Shown piece after piece: positions 35,114 through 43,388 of a DNA stretch of 43,388 nucleotides. The translations under genes were made by a program, and so were the position numbers. Each line of letters begins with the position of its first letter. Position 1 is the stretch's first letter. The notes beneath the pieces are model-generated. The model ran no database searches. It was not told where the DNA came from and saw only the letters and a list, made by a program, of their open reading frames with translations. Origin of the DNA: Mesorhizobium sp. Lineage in GTDB: Bacteria; Pseudomonadota; Alphaproteobacteria; Rhizobiales; Rhizobiaceae. The stretch covers positions 1 to 43,388 of the forward strand of contig SAPZ01000037.1 of assembly GCA_004020875.1 (NCBI GenBank). The letters are read 5' to 3'.

Positions 35114-35818
35114 ATGACCGACCTGTCCGCCTTTCCGATCGCCAAGCGCTGGCCGGCCAAGCATCCCGACCGCCTGCAGCTTTATTCCGCCACAACGCCG
35201 AATGGCGTGAAAGTCTCGATCGCGCTTGAGGAGATCGGCCTGCCCTACGAGCCGCATTATGTCGATATCGGCAAGAATGAGAGCTGGACACCGGAATTCC
35301 TGTCGCTCAATCCGAACGGCAAGATACCAGCGATTGTCGACCCGGACGGCCCCGGCGGCAAGCCGTTGGGTCTGTTCGAGTCCGGCGCCATCCTTCTTTA
35401 TCTGGCCGACAAGACCAGCAAGCTCGTTCCAGCCGATCCGGCACGGCGCTATGAGACGATCCAGTGGGTGTTCTTCCAGATGGCGGCGATCGGCCCGATG
35501 TTCGGCCAGGTCGGGTTCTTCAACAAATTCGCCGGGCGCGAGATTGCCGACAAGCGGCCGCTGGAGCGCTACCGCGACGAATCGCGGCGGCTGATCGGGG
35601 TGCTCGAAACGCGGCTGAAGAGCCGCAAATGGATCATGGATGACGACTACACAATTGCCGATGTATCGATGCTGGGCTGGGTGCGCAATCTGATTGGCTT
35701 CTATGAAGCGCGCGATCTGGTCGGCTTCGACGATTTCCCGACCGTCGCCGAATGGCTGGAGCGCGGGTTGGCGCGACCTGCGGTGAAAAGGGGCCTCGCC
35801 ATCCCGGCAAAGGGCTAG
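35114..35818 (+). CDS. Glutathione S-transferase, Nu class (YghU/YfcG-like)
   Basis: A 234-residue GST. The N-terminal thioredoxin domain includes LYSATTPNGVKVSIALEEIGLPYE, where the Thr-Pro-Asn motif is that of the YfcG/YghU disulfide-reductase group, and NPNGKIPAIVDPDGPGG and LFESGAILLYLADK, which contact glutathione. The helical C-terminal domain is complete. Related enzymes use one or two glutathione molecules to reduce disulfides or peroxides. GGAG lies 7 bp before the ATG. It is monocistronic and convergent with the basic protein gene. Confidence 0.92.
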   Translation: MTDLSAFPIAKRWPAKHPDRLQLYSATTPNGVKVSIALEEIGLPYEPHYVDIGKNESWTPEFLSLNPNGKIPAIVDPDGPGGKPLGLFESGAILLYLADKTSKLVPADPARRYETIQWVFFQMAAIGPMFGQVGFFNKFAGREIADKRPLERYRDESRRLIGVLETRLKSRKWIMDDDYTIADVSMLGWVRNLIGFYEARDLVGFDDFPTVAEWLERGLARPAVKRGLAIPAKG

Positions 35819-35846
35819 GAGCACTGACGCGAAAAGTGCTCTGGCC

Positions 35847-36170
35847 CTACTTCGACTTGGCGCTGGTTTTCCTGCCAAGGACGGACGCAGCCAGCCTTGC
35901 CGTCGCTACCACCGCGCCGGTCGCAACGCTTGCAGCGGTGCGGATCGGGCCCGACGTCTTCGTTGCCGGCTTGTGCGGCTTGTGCGCCTTGGGCGCGACC
36001 TTGTGGGTCAGGCCGGGCGTCACTTTCTTCGGCGCCGCCTTGCCGAAAGCCGGCTTGGCGTCTTTTGACCGCTCGGCGATCGCCGGGCTGGCGCCCGCCT
36101 TGGCCTGCGTCGTCCTGGATTGGGTGGCCCTGGCTTTTTTGGCCACGGGCTTTCTGCTGTTGGTTGCCAT
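35847..36170 (-). CDS. Very basic Lys/Ala/Pro-rich protein of unknown function
   Basis: A 107-residue protein with 17 Lys and 7 Arg against only two acidic residues, rich in Ala, Pro and Thr. The KPAxK and PKAHKPHKPA stretches are reminiscent of histone H1-like or HU-tail sequences. No folded domain is recognised. A short hydrophobic-alanine stretch (AASVATGAVVATARLAASVLG) lies near the C-terminus. AGGAG lies 7 bp before the ATG. DNA or RNA binding is plausible from composition, but a low-complexity cytoplasmic protein of another role is possible. Confidence 0.7.
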   Translation of the reverse strand: MATNSRKPVAKKARATQSRTTQAKAGASPAIAERSKDAKPAFGKAAPKKVTPGLTHKVAPKAHKPHKPATKTSGPIRTAASVATGAVVATARLAASVLGRKTSAKSK

Positions 36171-36197
36171 CTGACGGCTCCTGCTCTGTTCTTTTCA

Positions 36198-36239
36198 CAA
36201 TTCCGGACGGAAGCGATTGCGCGCTTCCAGGAATTGCTC
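36198..36239. repeat. Intergenic palindromic repeat, family A copy 4
   Basis: ACAATTCCGGACGGAAGCG and CGCTTCCAGGAATTGCTC are inverted arms of the family A element. It lies just upstream of the basic protein gene in the 168-bp gap before the P-loop kinase gene. Confidence 0.75.
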
Positions 36240-36338
36240 CGGCGCCGGACAATTCGGGACAGGTTGATAACGGCGAGAAAACCTTAAAGTTCCCGCCCGA
36301 AAATATTGAGAATTGAGCGGGTTAACCAATCACGGCGG

Positions 36339-36953
36339 TCATTGACCAATCACCATGTCGGCCGGCCGTCGCCGCGCCAGAACCCGCTCGATGTTGGGCA
36401 TGTCGTTGGAGGCGATCCAGGCCCGGGCATCCTCGTCTGACTTACCATGTTCGCGCCAGCGCTCCATCAGCCGACGCTCAAGCTCTGCCCGCGGCACATC
36501 GACGAAGATGGTGAAATCGAACAAGGGCGCGAGCCGCGACCACGGCTCCTCGTCGAGAAGCAGATAATTGCCCTCGACCAGGATGAATTTGGTGTCGGCG
36601 GAAACGATCTGGGCCGCCGCGCGCGACAGTTCGATACTGCGGTCGAAGACCGGGATAGCGATGTCAGGTTCGCCTGAGCGGATGCGCTTCAATAGCGTCT
36701 CGAAGCCTGCGAAATCGAAGGTCTCCGGCGCGCCCTTGCGGGGACGCAGGCCGCGGCGGTTGAGAATGATATCGTCATAATGGAAGCCGTCCATCGGCAC
36801 GACCTCGGATGTGCCTTCCGGCAAGAGCTCATGCAGGTTCGCCGACAACGTCGACTTGCCGGAACCAGGCGGACCGGCAATGGCGACAACGAAGCGCTTG
36901 GCCTTGCCGGCGCGCTTGAAGATGGCGGCTGTGATATGGGCTATCTCGGACAT
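36339..36953 (-). CDS. P-loop kinase of the uridine kinase/FrcK type
   Basis: A 204-residue P-loop NTPase. Walker A is AGPPGSGKST (residues about 26-35), followed by PMDGFHYDD, the substrate-binding Asp-His element of the phosphoribulokinase/uridine kinase family, and LVEGNYLLLDEEPW as Walker B. The C-terminal RRLMERWREHGKS region contains the lid arginines. The protein resembles FrcK, a kinase of unsettled substrate encoded with rhizobial fructose transport genes. It lies downstream of the mutarotase-like gene on the same strand, 164 bp away. The phosphorylated substrate is unknown. Confidence 0.85.
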   Translation of the reverse strand: MSEIAHITAAIFKRAGKAKRFVVAIAGPPGSGKSTLSANLHELLPEGTSEVVPMDGFHYDDIILNRRGLRPRKGAPETFDFAGFETLLKRIRSGEPDIAIPVFDRSIELSRAAAQIVSADTKFILVEGNYLLLDEEPWSRLAPLFDFTIFVDVPRAELERRLMERWREHGKSDEDARAWIASNDMPNIERVLARRRPADMVIGQ

Positions 36954-37117
36954 CGGGGGGTTTTCCGGTGCGGTTTGGCCTGTATTTTGGCGGGTGTCGG
37001 TGGAAAATTCAAACCCGGTTCCGAAGTTTCGGCGGCCTGTACGCCTTCGAGATCAGCCGAGGCGACCATCCCCTTCGTCGTCCACGGGCGGAGCAAGGAG
37101 CGTCTCGGCCTGAACTC

Positions 37118-38224
37118 TCACGCCGGAACCGAACGCCCTATCCGCAGGAAACCGCCGTCGAACGGCACCTCCTTCGCCGCGCCGTTCGGCGCAAGAATGC
37201 GCAAACGGTCGGCCACTGCCTCAATGTCGGCCGACGCCTCGGCCTCGGCGAACGTAACCGCGCCGATGACATGGCGGAACGAGACCGACCGCCCCTCGGC
37301 CAACGCGAAGGCTGTCGCCACGCCTTCATGCTTCAGCCAGTTGTCGCCGAGCGAGGCGGCGTGGCCGATAGCGGTGCGGCCATCCTCGATGCCAAGCACG
37401 CCGAGATGGCGACCGCTCCAGGGCGCGTAGTCGCGGCCGCCATTCGAGAACCACAGCATGGTGACCGGCAGTTCGGCCGGGTTCTTCAGCACCAGCACCA
37501 GGTCCTTTTCGGCCCGCCGCGCAATCGCGGTCCAGCCCGGCTCACCGTGATCTGCCTCGACCAAAGTGATGAAATCCTCGCGCAAGTCTTCCATGCGGTA
37601 GGCGGTGAGGTCGGTGGTGCCGCCAGCGGCGAGCGGAAACTGTGTAACGTCGCTAGTGCGGGCCGGATAGGCAAGCATGAAGCGACCGCGCGCCGGGTCG
37701 GGCTCCAGCGGCGTGGGGGGCGTGACAGCGACGCGCTTGGGCGAGAAGGCAAGCCGGCCGCCGCCTTGCATGACCGTCATCGGATGATGGGCGACGGAGA
37801 TGGCGCCGGAGCCGCCGGAAAAGACGTGCTCCTGGTAAAGGAAAGGATGGTCGTCGCGCAGTGTAAAAACCTTGTCGACGGCGGCGCCCATCACCTTGCG
37901 GCGCAGCCGGAACACGGCCCGCCAGCCGCCAACAATGGCGCCGTTCTCGACGACGTCCCATTCGCTGTTGGCCGGCCAGCCATGCAGGGGCGCGGGCTCG
38001 ACATCGCTCGTGGAAAAAGGCGCGCAGAGGAAATCGCCGGAGAGCCGCACCGTGCCTTCCGGAAGGTTCGCGGGCAATGTCTCGCGCGGCGAGCCGACCC
38101 ACGGCGCACGGTGCAGCGGCTTGAGGATGCGGCCTTCGGCCTCGACCTCCATGGCGGCGATGTGACCGACGGCGAGATCGAGCGAGACGGAGATGCCTTT
38201 TGCGGCGATCGTGACGGTGTCCAT
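37118..38224 (-). CDS. Galactose mutarotase-like (aldose 1-epimerase-like) protein
   Basis: A 368-residue predicted beta-rich protein. The His-Gly element LHGWPANSEWDVVE, the AHHPMTVM segment and the late WFSNGGRDYAPWSGRHLGVLGIED recall aldose 1-epimerases and the related carbohydrate-binding family, but catalytic residues are not certain. GGGAGG lies 5 bp before the ATG at 38224. It may work with the P-loop kinase encoded downstream in sugar catabolism. Confidence in the fold is moderate, in the reaction low. Confidence 0.6.
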   Translation of the reverse strand: MDTVTIAAKGISVSLDLAVGHIAAMEVEAEGRILKPLHRAPWVGSPRETLPANLPEGTVRLSGDFLCAPFSTSDVEPAPLHGWPANSEWDVVENGAIVGGWRAVFRLRRKVMGAAVDKVFTLRDDHPFLYQEHVFSGGSGAISVAHHPMTVMQGGGRLAFSPKRVAVTPPTPLEPDPARGRFMLAYPARTSDVTQFPLAAGGTTDLTAYRMEDLREDFITLVEADHGEPGWTAIARRAEKDLVLVLKNPAELPVTMLWFSNGGRDYAPWSGRHLGVLGIEDGRTAIGHAASLGDNWLKHEGVATAFALAEGRSVSFRHVIGAVTFAEAEASADIEAVADRLRILAPNGAAKEVPFDGGFLRIGRSVPA

Positions 38225-38485
38225 GAATGCCTCCCGCGAATCTTTGCTATACGTCAGGAAAGCCTGGGTTCAGCCTTCCGTGCAAGCAGGGCGATCGGCA
38301 TTTTGCATCGGGCCCCCTGCTCTTCCGTCCACGGCGGGCGGTCGCATACGGCGCCCGTCCCGTTAGGCCAGCGGCGCCAGCCTTCAAAAGCTGGGCATAT
38401 GCTTCGTTGCTCCCGTTAACCAGTTGGACGCGGCACATGGGTTACGTTAGCTTCGCCGCATCTTCGCAACAGCTTCAGACCCGTC
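38225..38485. other. Intergenic region before the D,D-carboxypeptidase gene
   Basis: This 261-bp divergent region should contain promoters for the mutarotase-like gene (minus) and the carboxypeptidase gene (plus). I see no convincing promoter, repeat or further gene. Confidence 0.4.
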
Positions 38486-39544
38486 TTGCCCCGTCTCTTC
38501 CCTGTCCTCCAGAAACTCATCGCCCTGTTGGCATTGCTCGCGCTGGTCGCCGGCTGCACGACTGCGGCGCCGCCGGAAAGCGTGCTCGCTGTCCCGGCGC
38601 AGCCGCAGAAATATGCGGCGATCGTGGTCGACGCCTCGACCGGCAAGACCTTGTTCGAGGTCAATTCGCGGTCGCAGCGCTACCCGGCGTCGCTGACCAA
38701 GATGATGACGCTCTACATGCTGTTCGAGGCGCTGGAGAGCGGCCGGGTGACCAAGGAGACGCGGATCCCGGTTTCCGACCACGCCGCCTCGCAGCCGCCA
38801 ACAAAGCTGCGCTTCCGGCGCGGCGAGACGATCGACGTCGATTCCGCCATCCGTGCCATGGTGGTTAAGTCGGCTAACGACGTGGCGGTGGCGGTGGGCG
38901 AATATCTGGGCGGCGGCTCGGAGGACCAGTTCGCCGCCATGATGACCGCCAAGGCCCGCTCGCTCGGCATGTCCGGCACCAGTTTCCGCAATGCCTGCGG
39001 CCTGCCCGACGATGGCCAGGTGACCACGGCGCGCGACATGGCGGTGCTTGGCATGGCGCTGGAAAAGCGCTTCCCGCAGCATTTCCACTATTTCTCCGAA
39101 AGCGACTTCATGTTCCGCGGCCGGCTGGTGCGCGGCCATAACGACATGCTGGGGCGCGTGCGCGGCGTCGACGGCATCAAGACCGGTTACATAAGAGCTT
39201 CCGGCTACAACATCGTCACCTCGTACAATGCCGACGGGCGGCATCTGATCGTGGTGGTGATGGGCGCCGACAGCGCGCGCCAGCGCAACGACCATGCCGA
39301 GGCGCTGATCCAGCGCAGTCTGGGGCCGGCGATCGCGGACGCCGGCCAGCCGAGGCTGATGTATTCCGGGCAGCAGCCTGCCTCGCCGCCCCCCGGCCTC
39401 CTTCCGCCGGCGGACCCGGCGTTGCCCGGTTTGCCGCCGCCGGATCAGCCGACACCTGGGTCGGCGGTGCCGGACCAGTCGGCATCCGATTTTCCGTCTC
39501 CGGACCTGGCATCGCCGGGCGCGCCGCTGCTGCCGACACAGTAG
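38486..39544 (+). CDS. D-alanyl-D-alanine carboxypeptidase lipoprotein (penicillin-binding protein 5/6 family)
   Basis: A serine D,D-carboxypeptidase that trims the peptidoglycan pentapeptide in the periplasm. The active-site motifs are complete: SLTK (Ser69, Lys72), SAN (129-131) and KTG (232-234). The N-terminus is a lipoprotein signal with lipobox LVAGC (Cys24). The last about 55 residues are Pro-rich (PPPGLLPPADPALPG onward) and probably unstructured. The start is uncertain: no ATG or GTG exists in frame between the upstream stop at 38417 and the lipobox, so TTG at 38486 is the best start, without a clear ribosome site. The usual C-terminal beta domain of PBP5 is missing; the Pro-rich tail takes its place. 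Confidence 0.88.
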   Translation: MPRLFPVLQKLIALLALLALVAGCTTAAPPESVLAVPAQPQKYAAIVVDASTGKTLFEVNSRSQRYPASLTKMMTLYMLFEALESGRVTKETRIPVSDHAASQPPTKLRFRRGETIDVDSAIRAMVVKSANDVAVAVGEYLGGGSEDQFAAMMTAKARSLGMSGTSFRNACGLPDDGQVTTARDMAVLGMALEKRFPQHFHYFSESDFMFRGRLVRGHNDMLGRVRGVDGIKTGYIRASGYNIVTSYNADGRHLIVVVMGADSARQRNDHAEALIQRSLGPAIADAGQPRLMYSGQQPASPPPGLLPPADPALPGLPPPDQPTPGSAVPDQSASDFPSPDLASPGAPLLPTQ

Positions 39545-39593
39545 GGCGGCGGGGCGAACGGGAACGTCCGAGACGCCGGCGGGACAGCGCCCC

Positions 39594-39713
39594 CACTTGG
39601 GGGGAGATCAGATGTCACGCTGGCTTTCGCCAATCGCGAACGCTGCAGGAATGAGCGGGACGTCAAAACCGCCAATCTCCCCTTGTGGGGGAGATGTCCG
39701 GCAGGACAGAGGG
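39594..39713. repeat. Intergenic repeat, family D copy 2
   Basis: Contains two GGGGGAGAT blocks, the second forming a hairpin ATCTCCCC (39675-39682) with GGGGAGAT (39688-39695), and ends with the 20 bases also seen at 1-20. It lies between the convergent carboxypeptidase and UspA genes, where it could end transcription from both sides. Confidence 0.65.
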
Positions 39714-39741
39714 TGGCGCGAAGGATCGCTGCCGATAGTGC

Positions 39742-40191
39742 TTATCTGACCACCAGCACCGGGATCTGCGTCAGCGACACCACCTCCGCCGTCTGGCTGC
39801 CCAGCACGAGGCGGCCCAACCCGCGGCGGCCGTGCGAGGCCATGACGATGAGGTCGCTGCCCTCCGCGCCGGCGACCTCGAGGATCGCCTCGGCGGGCGT
39901 GCGGTTCTCGATATGGACACCCTTCGAGCCGACGCCCTTGGCATCCGCCTCGGCCTTGCATTTGCCCAGCAGCTCGCTGGCGTATTTGCGCGCGCTTTCC
40001 TCGTAATTGACCAGCTCGTCGGCGGCGACATATCCGGCCATGGCGCCGCCCCAGGCCAGCGCCGGGAACGGCTCGGAAACGGTGACGAAGGTAACCGTGG
40101 CGCCCAGGCCCTTGGCCAGCTCCAGCCCGTGGGCGGCGCCCTTCTGGGCGAGTTCCGAGCCGTCGGTGGCGATCAGGATTTTCTTGTACAT
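39742..40191 (-). CDS. Universal stress protein, UspA family
   Basis: A 149-residue single-domain UspA protein. It begins MYKKILIATDGSE, the typical first strand with the ATP-contact Asp, and ends with VMASHGRRGLGRLVLGSQTAEVV, close to the G-x2-G-x9-G-S ATP-binding motif with Ala for the first Gly. The frame is open far upstream to 40857, but the ATG at 40191 has AGAGGGA about 8 bp away and gives the family length. Such proteins act in stress survival; partners are unknown. Confidence 0.93.
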   Translation of the reverse strand: MYKKILIATDGSELAQKGAAHGLELAKGLGATVTFVTVSEPFPALAWGGAMAGYVAADELVNYEESARKYASELLGKCKAEADAKGVGSKGVHIENRTPAEAILEVAGAEGSDLIVMASHGRRGLGRLVLGSQTAEVVSLTQIPVLVVR

Positions 40192-40372
40192 GGTGGCGAT
40201 CCCTCTTTTGCGGGGCGCCGCGCGCGCCCAGGTGGCGGGAGCCTGAACGGTCAGGCCTGATCTCGATATAGTCGGCCTATCAGGCCCGCCACAGGGGCCA
40301 GTTCGATGTGGATCAAGGCCAGGCTGCGGAGACGATTGCGCCAGGAGGGTGTGAAATTGCCAGCGGCTCTTC

Positions 40373-40521
40373 CCCTCTCCGTCTCGGCTTCGCCGAGCCA
40401 CCTCTCCCCCGCCTCTGGCGGGGGCGAGGAACCCAAGCTTGGGAGGTCGCCTCTCGGCGATTGGCGTTTCCTCGACCCGCAGAGCGGGGGAGAGGTGGAT
40501 CGGCGCAGCGCCGATACGGAG
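40373..40521. repeat. Intergenic repeat, family C copy 2
   Basis: A 149-bp inverted repeat beginning CCCTCTCCGTCTCGGCTTCG and ending GGGGGAGAGGTGG, then GCGCAGCGCCGATACGGAG. Its first half matches 23141-23175. It lies inside the 482-bp gap between the UspA and DUF1003 genes. Apart from this repeat I see no gene or clear promoter there. Confidence 0.75.
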
Positions 40522-40673
40522 CGGAGGCTGCGCCGACCTAGGCGATTGCCTCAGCAGCCGGCCCTTCCCCATCACAAGAACTTGTTCCGTCACACACTTT
40601 TCACACTGACCATGGATATGCCGCGCCGGGTTGGCGTATCGTAGCCACAAAGCCTCGAACAGGAGCACCGACC

Positions 40674-41618
40674 ATGGCAGGCGACCCGAAGGCATCCGCG
40701 CAAATCCAGGCCGATGACGAGAACGACGTCGCCGGCGAGTATCTCGAGGCGGAGACCGTGCCGGAGGATGCGCAGGCAGCCGCCGACGAGATCCTCGAAG
40801 CGCCGGAGGTGCCGGATTCCGAGCCACACGGCGAACCGCATGTTCCGGGCACGGCACGAATCAAGCCGAAGAAGAAGCCCTCGGCGATATCGGGGCGCAA
40901 ATTCCGCAAGCGCGACCTAGTGCGCATCGACGATCTGAGGCCCAGCCTCGCCGACCGCATCCGCTCCGACCATCCCGACCTGCCGCGCGGCGCCCGCATC
41001 AGCCGCGAGGAGCTCGGCCGCTACCGCATGCGCTACATGGAGGAATTGCTGCAGCAGGAGCACGGCGAATTCTCCGAGCTCGACCGCCAGGTGGTGGAAT
41101 CGATCGCCAAGCAGGACACGATCTCGGAGAACTCGGAAGAGGAATATGAGGAGCACCGCTCCTTCCCCGACCGCGTCTCCGACACCATGGCCGAGTTCGG
41201 CGGCAGCTGGTGGTTCCTGATCTCGTTCGCGGCGGTGCTTTTGCTGTGGATCGGCGTCAACCTGGTCGCCGGCACGACCAACGCCTTCGACCCCTACCCG
41301 TTCATCCTGCTCAACCTGATGCTCTCCTGTATCGCCGCCATCCAGGCGCCGGTGATCATGATGAGCCAGAAGCGCCAGGAAGCCAAAGACCGGCTGCGCT
41401 CCTTCAACGACTACCGGGTGAACCTGAAGGCCGAGCTGGAAGTGCGCCACCTGCACGAAAAGCTCGACTACCTGATCTCGCGCCAATGGCAGCGCCTGGC
41501 CGAAATGCAGCAGATGCAGCTCGATGCGATGCACGAGCTGGCAAGCGCGAAGAAGCAGAAGCACGCTGCAAGGCGCGCCGTGAGGCGCAAGACCGCGAAG
41601 GTGCCGGCGGAAGGGTGA
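40674..41618 (+). CDS. DUF1003 family membrane protein
   Basis: A 314-residue protein. Residues 1-60 are acidic and probably disordered, about 75-170 are charged and helical, and two membrane segments lie at about 179-200 and 208-230. The second, PYPFILLNLMLSCIAAIQAPVIMMS, followed by a conserved basic-helical region (NDYRVNLKAELEVRHLHEKLDYL), is the DUF1003 hallmark. The C-terminus is a Lys/Arg-rich tail. AGGAG lies 8 bp before the ATG. DUF1003 proteins have no agreed function. The gene stands alone between repeats. Confidence 0.9.
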   Translation: MAGDPKASAQIQADDENDVAGEYLEAETVPEDAQAAADEILEAPEVPDSEPHGEPHVPGTARIKPKKKPSAISGRKFRKRDLVRIDDLRPSLADRIRSDHPDLPRGARISREELGRYRMRYMEELLQQEHGEFSELDRQVVESIAKQDTISENSEEEYEEHRSFPDRVSDTMAEFGGSWWFLISFAAVLLLWIGVNLVAGTTNAFDPYPFILLNLMLSCIAAIQAPVIMMSQKRQEAKDRLRSFNDYRVNLKAELEVRHLHEKLDYLISRQWQRLAEMQQMQLDAMHELASAKKQKHAARRAVRRKTAKVPAEG

Positions 41619-41630
41619 GGAACTCGAGTT

Positions 41631-41686
41631 CCTCGCCCCGCCAGAGGCGGGGAGAGGTGGCTCGGCGAAGCCGAGACGGAGAGGGG
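41631..41686. repeat. Intergenic repeat, family C copy 3 (inverted partial)
   Basis: GGGGAGAGGTGGCTCGGCGA and the following AGCCGAGACGGAGAGGGG are the reverse complement of the left ends of copies 1 and 2, preceded by CCTCGCCCCGCCAGAGGCGGGG hairpin arms. It starts 12 bp after the DUF1003 stop and may serve as its terminator. Confidence 0.75.
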
Positions 41687-41829
41687 AGCGCCCTATCCGC
41701 CAATCCTCAGTCAGACAATCAGCCGCGACGCCCACCGCACAATCGCCAATTGCCCGTTGAAGCGTGCTGCGGCTTCCGCTAAGAAGCCGTGGCTGGCCGG
41801 CTCACCGGCTGGTTCGTTTCCCCCGGGAA

Positions 41830-41906
<77 letters not shown>

Positions 41907-41926
41907 CGCGTTGGCGCCACTGTTCC

Positions 41927-43388
41927 TCACCCCAGCACCTCCCCTATCGCCGCCGCCAGCCGCTCCACTCCCTCCCGCGTCTGTGCCGCGTCGCACGCCG
42001 CATAGCCCAGCACCAGCCCCTGGGTCGGCGCCGTGTTCTGGAAATATTTCGACAGCGGCGAGACGTTGATCGCCCTTTTCGCCGCGGCCTGGCTGACCTT
42101 GATGTCGTCGATGCCGTCCCTCAGATAGCCCACCACCTGGATGCCGGCCTCGGCGGGGGACAGCGTGATCTCGTCGCGCAGGCGCTCGGTGACGATGTCG
42201 CGGAAAAGCTGGCGGCGCTGCGCGTAGATTCGGCGCATGCGCTTCAAATGCCGGCTCATATGGCCTTCGGTGATGAAATCGGCCAGCGCGGCCTGCAACA
42301 GCAGCGGCGCGAACTGGCCGGTGGTGGAGAGCGCGTTGACGATGCGGCCGGCGAGCTCCGGCGGCAGAACCATGAAACCCAGGCGCAGCGCCGGGAACAG
42401 GAGCTTGGCGAAGGTGCCGACATAGATGACGCGGCCGGAGCGGTCCATGCTCTGGATCGCCGGCACGGGGCGGCCCTGAAACCGGTATTCGCCGTCGAAA
42501 TCGTCCTCGATCACCCATGAATTGGCGGTCTCGGCGATGTCGAGCAGACGCAGCCGCTCCTCCATGCGCATGGTGATGCCGAGCGGATGCTGGCAGGCCG
42601 GCGTCACATAGATGAGGCGGGGCGAAAACACAGGCGCATCGAGGCGCCAGCCGCGCTCCTGGTCGACCGCGATCGGCAGGATCCTGGCGCCGGCCACGGT
42701 GAAGGCGGCCTTGGCGCCGTAATAGCCGGGCTCCTCCATCCACACCGTGTCGTCGGGGTCGAGCAGCAGGCGGGCAAGAAGATCGAAGGCGGCCTGCGCG
42801 CCGGTGGTGACGACGATCTGCTCCGGCCTGCAGCGTACGCCGCGCGCGGAATAGAGATAGCCGGCGATCGCCGCCTTCAGCGCCGGGTGGCCGGTGACGT
42901 CATAGGTGCCGAACAGCGTCTCGCCGCCATGGCTGGCGCGGCGCGCCACGAGCCGGCCCCAGACGCCGAAGGGGAAGCTCCCCGCATCCGGCATGCCGGG
43001 GTGGAAGGCGACATGGCCTGGACGGCCGTGATGATAGGGCTGGCTGAGCAGCAGCCGGCCGCGCAGCGAGGGTGATCGCAGCGGCAGGGGCGGCTCCTCG
43101 CGCGGCGATTCGCGCGGGCCCTCGGGCAGGTCGACGATGACCGGGCGGGCGCCCTGGCGGTTGGCGAGGTAGCCTTCGGTGACGAGCTGGTCGTAGGCGG
43201 CAACGATGGTGTTGCGGCCAAGGCCGAGCTCGGCGGCCAAAGCGCGGGTGGAAGGCAGCTCCGAGCCGGGGGGAAGCGCGCGGCTGCGGATGATGGCGAC
43301 GAGGCCGTGATAGAGCTGGCGCGAGAGATGCTCGGGGCTCGCGCGGTTCACGGTGAGCGTGTCGAGCGGGAAGGGTTGGGGCTTGGGG
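41927..43388 (-). CDS. MocR/PdxR-type GntR regulator with aminotransferase domain (5' end beyond window)
   Basis: At least 474 residues. The N-terminal winged helix of GntR type covers about 10-75 (PGSELPSTRALAAELGLGRNTIVAAYDQL). A fold-type I aminotransferase domain follows, with TGAQAAFDLLARLL, EDDFDGEYRF and the PLP-binding Lys316 in GTFAKLLFPALRLGF (numbered from GTG 43351). MocR proteins sense PLP or an amino-acid adduct and control vitamin B6, GABA or taurine genes. The frame is still open to the right window edge (residues PQPFPLDTLTVNRASP precede the GTG), so the true start probably lies outside. Target genes are unknown. Confidence 0.88.
   Translation of the reverse strand, partial: PKPQPFPLDTLTVNRASPEHLSRQLYHGLVAIIRSRALPPGSELPSTRALAAELGLGRNTIVAAYDQLVTEGYLANRQGARPVIVDLPEGPRESPREEPPLPLRSPSLRGRLLLSQPYHHGRPGHVAFHPGMPDAGSFPFGVWGRLVARRASHGGETLFGTYDVTGHPALKAAIAGYLYSARGVRCRPEQIVVTTGAQAAFDLLARLLLDPDDTVWMEEPGYYGAKAAFTVAGARILPIAVDQERGWRLDAPVFSPRLIYVTPACQHPLGITMRMEERLRLLDIAETANSWVIEDDFDGEYRFQGRPVPAIQSMDRSGRVIYVGTFAKLLFPALRLGFMVLPPELAGRIVNALSTTGQFAPLLLQAALADFITEGHMSRHLKRMRRIYAQRRQLFRDIVTERLRDEITLSPAEAGIQVVGYLRDGIDDIKVSQAAAKRAINVSPLSKYFQNTAPTQGLVLGYAACDAAQTREGVERLAAAIGEVLG

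Overview
The window reads as chromosome of a Mesorhizobium-like alphaproteobacterium (Hyphomicrobiales). The evidence is high G+C, dense GC-ending coding on both strands, a polyol operon in the rhizobial smo/mtlK order, a rhizobial-type urease operon, a NodF/NodE-like gene pair, and several families of short palindromic intergenic repeats. The organism assignment is an inference from gene content and order; no marker gene such as 16S rRNA is present.

Layout. 0.1-2.7 kb: pncB (nicotinate phosphoribosyltransferase, minus) and a divergent ureohydrolase of the agmatinase family (plus). 2.8-4.2 kb: a MATE efflux pump. 4.4-10.8 kb: an AraC-type regulator followed by an ABC sugar/polyol importer operon (binding protein, two permeases, a xylitol/sorbitol-type zinc dehydrogenase, ATPase). 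10.8-19.8 kb: a convergent operon in the order smoE-smoF-smoG-smoK-smoS-mtlK-HAD phosphatase-FGGY pentulose kinase, transcribed right to left. 19.9-22.1 kb: a LysR regulator, a DUF1127-like small protein and a SorC-family regulator (smoC-like). About 15 kb is therefore devoted to polyol uptake, oxidation and phosphorylation. 22.4-24.1 kb: a HAD phosphatase and a class II aldolase-like protein.

24.2-33.2 kb: the urease operon, right to left: ureD, ureA, DUF1272, hupE/ureJ, ureB, ureC, a membrane protein, a glutathione S-transferase, ureE (very His-rich tail), ureF, DUF3995, ureG. Two small exported proteins on the opposite strand sit between ureB and ureC. 33.4-34.9 kb: an acyl carrier protein and a beta-ketoacyl synthase closely resembling NodF and NodE. 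35.1-41.6 kb: a Nu-class GST, a very basic Lys/Ala/Pro protein, a P-loop sugar/nucleoside-kinase-like protein, a mutarotase-like protein, a D,D-carboxypeptidase lipoprotein, a UspA protein and a DUF1003 membrane protein. 41.8 kb: tRNA-Arg(CCG). 41.9 kb to the right edge: a MocR-type regulator that runs off the window.

The most notable points are the NodFE-like pair beside the urease operon, with an HSL in place of the usual DSL at the phosphopantetheine serine and a tandem 18-bp repeat upstream; the strand inversion inside the urease operon; matching GC-rich hairpins between the binding-protein and permease genes of both importers; a shared GAGCAATT palindrome before the smo operon and before its likely regulator; and several dispersed repeat families. 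Nothing here is clearly a wholly new system. No transposase, integrase, CRISPR array or phage gene was seen.
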